64,000 nt of DNA from Myxococcales bacterium (lineage in GTDB: Bacteria; Myxococcota_A; Polyangia; Polyangiales; Ga0077539): NCBI GenBank assembly GCA_016793325.1, contig JAEUKI010000052.1, positions 496,001-560,000 of the forward strand, written 5' to 3'. A program made the position numbers and the translations under genes. The notes beneath the pieces are model-generated. The model worked only from the letters and a program-made list of their open reading frames with translations. It was not told the origin of the DNA and ran no database searches. Shown here in pieces: positions 58,301-64,000 of this stretch (positions are counted from its first letter, which is position 1; each line of letters begins with the position of its first letter).

Positions 58301-61300
58301 GAAAAAGCACGCCTTCGTGACAAGGCAGCGAACGTCGAGGCCGACCACCTCGACGCCATCGGCGCCGCGATCGACCGCTACCAGGGCTCGCTGCACTCGG
58401 CGCCGGACGCGGACGTCGTCATCGAGAAGCTCGATGCGCTCCTTCGTCGCGCCGCGCGCTGGGACGACCTTCGTAAGCTGTTCGACCATCGCCTCGGTCG
58501 CGCGAGCGACGATTCCGCGAGGCAGAAGCTCCTGGCTGACGTCGCCGAAATCGAAGAGACGGCGCTCAGCGAACCGGACGCCGCCGCCGGTCGCTATCGC
58601 GCGATCCTCGAGCTCGACGCGAAGAACCAGACGGCCCTCGAAGCGCTCTCGCGCCTCGCGCAAGGCGCCTCTCGTTGGGACGAGCTCAGCGCGCTCCTCG
58701 CGCGCCGCCGCGATCTGTCCGAAGGCGTCGATCGCGCAGAGCTCGCGTACGAGCTCGGGCAGCTGCAGCTCGACAAGCTCTCGCAACCCGAGCAGGCGAT
58801 CGCGTCCTTCAAAGAAGCGCTCTCGCTCGCTCCGCATCATTCGCCGTCGCTCGCTTCGCTCGAGACGCTGCTTCGATCCGAAGCGCATCGCGTGACGGCT
58901 GCGCGCATCCTCGAGCCCGAGTTCGAGGCGATCGGACAGCAGCAAAAGCTCGCCTGGGTGCTGCAGATCCTGCTCGACGCTTCGAAGGACGACAGCGAGC
59001 GCAAGCAGCTCGCGCTGCGGCTCTCGGAGGTCTTCGGTCAGCGCCTCGCCGATCCTGTCGCAGGATTCGAGCTCGTTCGCGCGATCTACGCCGAGCAACC
59101 CTCGGACGAAGAGCTCGCCGGCGCGGTCGATCAGCTCGCGCAGCAGGCGGGCGCGGACGAGAAGCTCGTCGCGACGCTCGGACAGCTGTTCGATCGCGAG
59201 GGGCTCGCGACGGACACGCGCATCGCGGTCGCGACTCGCGCGGCGAACGTGCTCGACGAGCGCCTCGGCAGGCCCGAAGACGCCGAGCGATATCACCGTG
59301 CGGTGGTGGACGCGGGAGGCGTCCCCAACGTCGCGCTCGAGCGACTTCGCGCGCTGTATCAGCAACGCGAGCGGTACAACGACCTTCGCGCGCTCTATGC
59401 GACGTGGATCGATCGCACGCAGACTGAGAGCGACAAGGTGGAGCTGCTCGCGCAGGACGCGCAGCTCGCCGAAGAGGTGCTCGCGCAGCCGCTGGCCGCG
59501 ATCGAGCAGTACCAAAAGATTCGCGGGCTCGACCCGAGCAACGCCGCGGCGCTGAGCGCGCTCGAGCGCCTCCTCTCGGCGCACGAGCGCTGGAGCGAGC
59601 TCGACGCGCTCTACTCGCAGTGGATCGACGTGGCGCCCGATCGCGCGCTCGACCTGCGCTTCCGTCGCGCGAAGATTCGCGCGCACAAGATGGGCGCGTT
59701 CGATCAGGCGCTCGCGGACCTCGAGGCCGTGGTCAACGAGCAGCCGAGCGACGCCGCAGCGCGCGCCGAGCTCGAGGGACTCGTGGCCGAGCAGCGCTCA
59801 GTGCGGCTGCGCGCCGGCGCGGTGCTCGAGCGACTCTACGAAAACGACAACGCGGCCAGCGACCTCGTGCGCATGCTGCGCGTCCGCCTCGAGGGAACGC
59901 AGGACGCCACCGAGCGCGCTGCGCTCTACCGTCGCATCTCCGAGCTCGTCGAGACGCAGCTGGGCGACGGGCAGGGCGCGTTCACCGCGATGTCCGAGGC
60001 CCTCGCCGCGGAGCCGTCGAGCGAAGCAAATCGCGTCGACCTCGCCCGCCTGGCAGAGCTCGCCAACGCCAACGCGGCGTGCGCCGAAGCGATGCTCCGC
60101 GCGGCGGACGACGAGCGGGCGGGAGACGCGCGAGTTCCGCTGTTGCGAACGGTGGCCGAGATCTACGACGAGCGCCTCGGTGATCTCGCGAACGCTGAAC
60201 GAGTGCACCGACGATTGCTCGACCTGTCGACGGACGACGCAGAGGTCCGTCGTGCGAGCGCCGAAGCGCTCGAGCGCATCTACGGAGCGCTGCAGAACCC
60301 CGCAGGCCTCGTCGACGCGCTGTTGCTTCGCGCGTCCCTTGAGTCCGACGCCGACGCGCGCCGCGAGATCTTCTCGCGCGCGGGCGAGCTGCAAGAGACA
60401 GAGCTGCGCGATGTGTCCGCTGCGATTCGATCGCATCGATCGCGGCTCGAAATCGATCCGATGGATCGTGAGGCCGTCGACGCGCTCATCCGCTTGTACG
60501 AGCGAGGAGAGCAGTGGCGCGAGCTCGTCGAATCGCTGAAGTCCGCCGCAGAGCTCTCGAGCGACGCCGCGGAGCAGAAGCGCCTCCGTCTCCGCGCGGC
60601 GGAGGTCCTCGTCGAGAAGCTCTCGGCGCGCGACGAGGCGATCAACCTCTACAACGATGTGCTCACGGCGTTTGGCCCGGACCGCGCGGTTCATCGCGCG
60701 CTCGCGGCGCTGTTCGAAGGCGCCGAGCGCTGGACCGATTTGCTGGACGTGTTGGAGAAGGACCTCGAGATCGCCGAGAGCGACAGCGATCGACTCGCGT
60801 TGATCGTTCGCGCCGCAGAGCTCCGACGATTGCGCACCGGCGAGCCACTGCGAGCCATCGACGGCTACCGCGACGCGCTCGACATCGACCGCTCGGACAC
60901 GACCTCTCGCGCCGCGCTCGAAGCGCTGACCGAGAGCAGCTCCGAAGGCGCTCCGCTCGCGGCCGCGCGCGCTCTCTCGCCGGTCTACGAAGGCGAAGCG
61001 AAGTGGAACGAGCTCGTCCGCGTGCTCGATCGAATCGCGACGGACACCGATGACGACGAAGAGCGCCGTCGCTCGCTCGCGCGGGCCGCGGAGGTGTGCG
61101 ACCTCGAGCTCCGCGCGCCGCAACGCGCGTATCGCTACACCGCGCGCGAGCTTCGTCTCTCGCTCGGCGACGCAGACGTCGGCGGAAAGCTCGCGACCCT
61201 CGAGCGCCTCGCGCGCGAAGCGAGCCTGCAGGCCGAACACGCGCAGACACTACGAGAAATCGCGCCGGACCTCGTCGATCCCGACCTGCAACTCTCGTCG

Positions 61301-64000
61301 TACATGCGCGTCGCCGAGCTCTCTCGCGACTCGCTCAACGACCCCGAGGGCGCGCGGACTTACTTCGAGAAGGCGCTCGAACTGCGGCCTGATCACGGCG
61401 CGTCGCTCGACGCCCTCGAAGCGCTCCACGAGAGCACGGGCGCCAACGAAGCGCTCTTGCAAGTGCTTCGAACAAAGACCGACCTCGCGAGCGACGACTC
61501 TGTTCGCCGCGTGCTCTTGCACAAGCAGGCGCGCGTCAGCGAAGAGAAGCTCAACGATCGCACGGGCGCTTCGCGCTCGTACGAGTCCGTGCTCGAGATG
61601 GGCTTCGATCGCGACGCGGCGACGGCGCTCGAGCGCATCTACGAAGCCGAGGGACGCTGGACGGACCTGTCGTCGCTCTATGAATCGCAGCTCAACCAGT
61701 CGGGCGCCGACGAAGTGTCGCTCTACCATCGCCTCGGCGTGGTGGCGGCGACGCGGCTCGACGAGCCCGATCGCGCCCTCGATTACTTCCGCGAGGTCCT
61801 CTCGCGAAGGTCCGACCACGGCGAGACCGTCACCGCGCTCGAGACGTTGGGAACGCGCGAGGGCTTCGGCGCTCGCGTCGCCGAGATGCTCGAGCCGGTG
61901 TACCTCGCGCGCGAGGACTGGCCCAAGGTCATCGGCGCGATCGAGACGCGCATCGCCGCCGCCGAGGACCCCGCGGACAAGCGGGCGCTGCTCGGTCGAC
62001 TCGGCGCTCTCTACGAAGAGAGCATGGAAGACCTCGACAAGGGGCTCGACACGTACGCGCGGATGTTCCGCGAGGACGTGCGCGATCGCGATGGTTGGGA
62101 GGTGGTCGGGCGCCTCGCGCGACTGCTCAATCGCAGCGATCGTCAGGCGCAAATCTACGCGTCGGGCCTCGAGACCGTGGACTCGGACGACGAGACCACC
62201 GCCGAGCTCGCGTTCACAACAGCGAAGCTCTTCGACGAGAACGGCGCGGACCTCGAGAGCGCGAAGAAGTACTACCGCCGCGCGCTCGCGTTCGACGCGC
62301 AGAACAACCAGGTGTTCATCGCGCTCGAGTCGCTGCTCAAGCGCCAGCGCGCGTTCGGCGAGCTCGACGCGCTCTACGGCGAAGCAGCGGATCAAGCGCC
62401 CGATCCCGCGGCGCAGCGCGAGTACCTCCTGCGCAAGGCCGACGTGCAAGAGCGCTCGCTGTCCGACGCCGAGGCCGCGATCGCGACGTTCCGCCGGGTG
62501 CTCGACGTCGAGCCCGGCGATTCGACGGCGATCTCGCGGCTCGACGCGTTGCTCACGAGCACGCAGAAGTGGCGCGAGCTCGGCGAATTGACCGAGCGCC
62601 GCGTCGACGACGCCGTCGACTCGAACGAGCGCTCGGCGCTTCGCATCCGCCTCGCAGGCATCCGCGCGAACCACCTCGACGACGCGGTTGGCGCGGTGGA
62701 CGCGCTCGAAGCCGTGGTGCTCGAGCGCCCTGATCAACAGCAAGCGATCGCCGCGCTCGAGCAGCTCGCCGACAAGAATCCCGACCTTCGCCAGCGCATC
62801 GTCGAGATCCTCGAGCCGCTCTACCGCAACCTCGACAGCTGGTCGAAGCTCGTCGTCGTGCTCAACGCGCGACTCGCGAACGCGACCGAAGCGAGCGAAC
62901 GCGGTCAGATCCTCCGCGAAATCGGCGCGCTCAAAGAGTCGCGCGCCAACGACGTCCCTGGAGCGTTCTCTGCGTACGCGTCGGCGTTCGTCGCGGATGC
63001 GAACGACCTCGACGCTCGACAAAACGTCGATCGCCTCGCGGCGGCGCACAAGCTCTGGGACGACCAGGTCCGCACGTACGAAGCCGCGATCGCAGCGACG
63101 AGCGATACGACCACGCAAGTGGACTTGCTCCGCGCGATCGCCGAGACGCACGACCAGCAGCGCGACGCCCCGCGCGACGCGATCGCAGCGTGGGAGCGGC
63201 TGTTCGCGATCGACGACACGCAGACGGACGCGCTCGATCAGCTGCAAAACCTCCACGTGCTGCTCTCCGATTGGGACGGCCTCGTGTCGGTGCTCGAGCG
63301 AAAGGTCGAGCGCGAGATGGACGACGAAGTGCGCGTCGGTCTCTTGCACGAGATCGGCGAGTACCAGTTCCACATGATCGGCAACCCCGCTGCGGCGATT
63401 CACGCGTATCGCCGCGCGCTCGACGCCAACCCCGCGGACGGCATCGCGCTCGAGGCGCTCGACGATCTCTACTCCAACGCCAACGACGGCAAGGCGCTCT
63501 CCGAGATCCTCGCGCAGCGCCTCGATGTCGAGTCCGAGGCGGACGGTCGACGAACGCTCGCGCTCCGGCTCGGGCGACTCTTCGAAGGCGCGCTCGACGA
63601 CAAGTCGCGCGCGATCGAGGCGTACAAACGCGCGCTCGATGACGGCCCGACCGACTCCGAAGCGCTCCTCGCGCTCGAGCGGTTGTATGCCGCCACCAAC
63701 GCGCACCAAGACCTGCTCGAGAACCTCCAGACGCAGAGCAACCTCGCTGCGGACGAGTCGACGCGCAACGCGATCCGACTCCGCATCGGAAAGCTTCAGT
63801 CCACCGAGCTCAGCGACGCGGCCGCGGCGCTCGAGACGTACCGCGACGTCCTCGGCTCCGACCGTGGAAACGCCGCTGCCATCGCGGCCGTTCGCGCGCT
63901 CGCAGACGAGCCGTCGCTTCGCGCGGACGCCGCAGCGCTGCTCGAACCCCTGCTCCGCGAGCAATCGCGCTGGGACGAGCTCGCGTCGGTCCTCGAGCTC
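55379..64000 (+). CDS. Giant TPR-repeat protein, 3' end outside the window (AgmK/GltI-like?)
   Basis: One uninterrupted frame runs from the ATG at 55379 to the end of the window, at least 2,874 codons. An AAGGGG lies about 11 bases upstream. The protein is made of degenerate TPR-like helical repeats of about 34-40 residues: Leu-x-x-Leu-Tyr, Ala-Arg-x-Trp-x-x-Leu, Leu-Glu-x-Leu, with Asp-Pro and Asp-Asn-Ala turns. A Pro/Ala/Glu-rich linker interrupts the repeats at about residues 352-450, after an acidic stretch. No signal peptide is evident. Giant TPR proteins of this sort occur in myxobacteria, for example the gliding-motility protein AgmK/GltI in Myxococcus, but the neighbours here are not the known glt genes, so the identity is a hypothesis. 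Its function is probably as a scaffold. Confidence 0.85.
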   Translation, partial: MSTESVRKLLGVLLDDPENEGAWSQLEESAIGGDLANLGDDGRSALEVARRALLDRGEAEATARLLDVESMVAPNEATKVELVRTRAKLLEEELLDDRAAQSALETVKSDPEAAESATRIGLKKDKWKELVSAFKKLAEETGDVSQIAAHLASAAGVILQYKGKGRDKDADTLFNEALSVDPGNVRAIQLYERVLRRRGDRWDDLARHLERSAESVADRGTKCNLLLRAARVHAGKRRDFAGAERCYRAVLKVDGANRDANRFLVHLLSEQDRQDDLVKLYEGQLQLPGNERDVGLIVQVGMTHWKVRNDPRAALPFFRMLSSVNPGHPLAKTFFDENPASELISDDSDVVVEEGGEEMVVEVDDPSPASIAPPKPAPTIEVVEIPAAPVAPVAAVEPAPPAPEPPAPVAPPVAAAEPPKPAKPASIAPPKPADPPKPAAPKAGAPPAQKLMMAIDIARQFENAGQVDKAVDAWKGVLRLDANDATARESLHRLYTQAARWNNLIELLRQELESLGGAKAVGDESTLGRRLEILREMADVYQDKMGLEPMVVQTYQAILTLSPGDLPTLQALGRSYEKLGRHTDLIKVLEQQVEHTTDAGEKIALLRRIAAIWVDRFNNVNNATKPLEQILSIDPANAEAIAELKDLYTKRRAWRPLFDVLRKEAATLSGNAQRDALVEAAKLAAEKLNSPPDAIAVWREALAIDPQTPGALDALEKLTEREKDWTGLAEVLERRVGESTDDDTRANVLMKLGAVYGERLEDNAKSIATWRRVLEVKPGQPKALRVLREAYTAAADWDALEAMYAESGDFEGLVEVLGTAADRAEDPATKVALSFRGAGIYEEKLGQAARAFRSYERVLSVEPKNAKAAAALVPIYLGDEKWARLAQMYEVLLDTTAADDHTTSLELIEKLRELSATRLHDRAGAFRWALRAFKIRPEDSDLEASLERSASDAGAWREFVTALDERAAAVSDAAEKARLRDKAANVEADHLDAIGAAIDRYQGSLHSAPDADVVIEKLDALLRRAARWDDLRKLFDHRLGRASDDSARQKLLADVAEIEETALSEPDAAAGRYRAILELDAKNQTALEALSRLAQGASRWDELSALLARRRDLSEGVDRAELAYELGQLQLDKLSQPEQAIASFKEALSLAPHHSPSLASLETLLRSEAHRVTAARILEPEFEAIGQQQKLAWVLQILLDASKDDSERKQLALRLSEVFGQRLADPVAGFELVRAIYAEQPSDEELAGAVDQLAQQAGADEKLVATLGQLFDREGLATDTRIAVATRAANVLDERLGRPEDAERYHRAVVDAGGVPNVALERLRALYQQRERYNDLRALYATWIDRTQTESDKVELLAQDAQLAEEVLAQPLAAIEQYQKIRGLDPSNAAALSALERLLSAHERWSELDALYSQWIDVAPDRALDLRFRRAKIRAHKMGAFDQALADLEAVVNEQPSDAAARAELEGLVAEQRSVRLRAGAVLERLYENDNAASDLVRMLRVRLEGTQDATERAALYRRISELVETQLGDGQGAFTAMSEALAAEPSSEANRVDLARLAELANANAACAEAMLRAADDERAGDARVPLLRTVAEIYDERLGDLANAERVHRRLLDLSTDDAEVRRASAEALERIYGALQNPAGLVDALLLRASLESDADARREIFSRAGELQETELRDVSAAIRSHRSRLEIDPMDREAVDALIRLYERGEQWRELVESLKSAAELSSDAAEQKRLRLRAAEVLVEKLSARDEAINLYNDVLTAFGPDRAVHRALAALFEGAERWTDLLDVLEKDLEIAESDSDRLALIVRAAELRRLRTGEPLRAIDGYRDALDIDRSDTTSRAALEALTESSSEGAPLAAARALSPVYEGEAKWNELVRVLDRIATDTDDDEERRRSLARAAEVCDLELRAPQRAYRYTARELRLSLGDADVGGKLATLERLAREASLQAEHAQTLREIAPDLVDPDLQLSSYMRVAELSRDSLNDPEGARTYFEKALELRPDHGASLDALEALHESTGANEALLQVLRTKTDLASDDSVRRVLLHKQARVSEEKLNDRTGASRSYESVLEMGFDRDAATALERIYEAEGRWTDLSSLYESQLNQSGADEVSLYHRLGVVAATRLDEPDRALDYFREVLSRRSDHGETVTALETLGTREGFGARVAEMLEPVYLAREDWPKVIGAIETRIAAAEDPADKRALLGRLGALYEESMEDLDKGLDTYARMFREDVRDRDGWEVVGRLARLLNRSDRQAQIYASGLETVDSDDETTAELAFTTAKLFDENGADLESAKKYYRRALAFDAQNNQVFIALESLLKRQRAFGELDALYGEAADQAPDPAAQREYLLRKADVQERSLSDAEAAIATFRRVLDVEPGDSTAISRLDALLTSTQKWRELGELTERRVDDAVDSNERSALRIRLAGIRANHLDDAVGAVDALEAVVLERPDQQQAIAALEQLADKNPDLRQRIVEILEPLYRNLDSWSKLVVVLNARLANATEASERGQILREIGALKESRANDVPGAFSAYASAFVADANDLDARQNVDRLAAAHKLWDDQVRTYEAAIAATSDTTTQVDLLRAIAETHDQQRDAPRDAIAAWERLFAIDDTQTDALDQLQNLHVLLSDWDGLVSVLERKVEREMDDEVRVGLLHEIGEYQFHMIGNPAAAIHAYRRALDANPADGIALEALDDLYSNANDGKALSEILAQRLDVESEADGRRTLALRLGRLFEGALDDKSRAIEAYKRALDDGPTDSEALLALERLYAATNAHQDLLENLQTQSNLAADESTRNAIRLRIGKLQSTELSDAAAALETYRDVLGSDRGNAAAIAAVRALADEPSLRADAAALLEPLLREQSRWDELASVLEL

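Noticed and set aside
55139..59686. Long minus-strand open frame of about 1,515 codons
   Set aside because: It is antisense to the giant TPR gene, starts before it and ends in it. Arg/Leu/Val/Glu-rich antisense frames are expected from the strong third-position GC bias.
61250..63964. Minus-strand frame of about 904 codons
   Set aside because: It is another antisense shadow of the TPR gene, lacking a ribosome-binding site or recognisable domain.

Overview
The window is very GC-rich DNA with strong G/C preference at third codon positions. It carries many large secreted lipoproteins with Asp/Ala-rich spacers, MopE-like and VWA/FG-GAP proteins, and a giant TPR protein. Together with tig-clpP-clpX and an imuA-imuB-dnaE2 set, this points to a myxobacterium (Myxococcota). 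A Polyangiales/Sandaracinaceae-type genome is the best guess, but that is inference from gene content only. The DNA reads as chromosome. No insertion sequence, phage, plasmid or CRISPR locus was seen.

Layout. 1-11.1 kb: the 3' end of an unknown gene, then envelope and accessory genes: a VWA lipoprotein, several lipoproteins, a BNR/Asp-box lipoprotein, a zinc-ribbon protein, a propeller-like protein and a secreted alpha/beta hydrolase. A 21-22 bp tandem repeat lies near 1.5 kb and a striking long inverted repeat near 6 kb. 11.1-14.7 kb: the protein-quality-control block tig, clpP, clpX, with candidate promoters. 14.9-18.3 kb: a hemolysin-III family membrane protein, a small NTR/TIMP-like secreted protein and a large helical protein of unknown role. 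18.4-24.5 kb: two paralogous FG-GAP propeller lipoproteins on either side of an opposite-strand VWA lipoprotein. 24.5-29.6 kb: membrane proteins, a ceramidase-like lipoprotein translationally coupled to an unknown protein, and a small gene. 29.7-32.3 kb: lon, then tRNA-Val(UAC). 32.4-37 kb: a lipoprotein, a methyltransferase, a YVTN-type propeller and two unknown genes.

37.0-47.5 kb holds the translesion-synthesis mutasome: imuA and imuB adjacent, and dnaE2 displaced about 5 kb downstream by two divergent lipoprotein genes. imuB and dnaE2 each end at a near-identical 20 bp dyad in opposite orientation. 47.5-55 kb: a WXXGXW-type secreted protein, an AgmX/PglI-like lipoprotein, an acyl-CoA dehydrogenase, pdxJ overlapping nnr (metabolite repair), an ECF sigma factor with no anti-sigma partner in view, and ddl (cell wall). 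From 55.4 kb to the window end a single open frame of at least 2,874 codons encodes a giant TPR protein, possibly of the AgmK/GltI type.

How it fits together: the housekeeping modules (proteostasis, mutagenic repair, B6 synthesis, NAD(P)HX repair, D-Ala-D-Ala ligation) are separated by lineage-specific lipoproteins, most of which probably sit at the cell surface or in the periplasm. Because codon bias is so strong, nearly every real gene has a long antisense or frame-shifted open frame; these were discarded.
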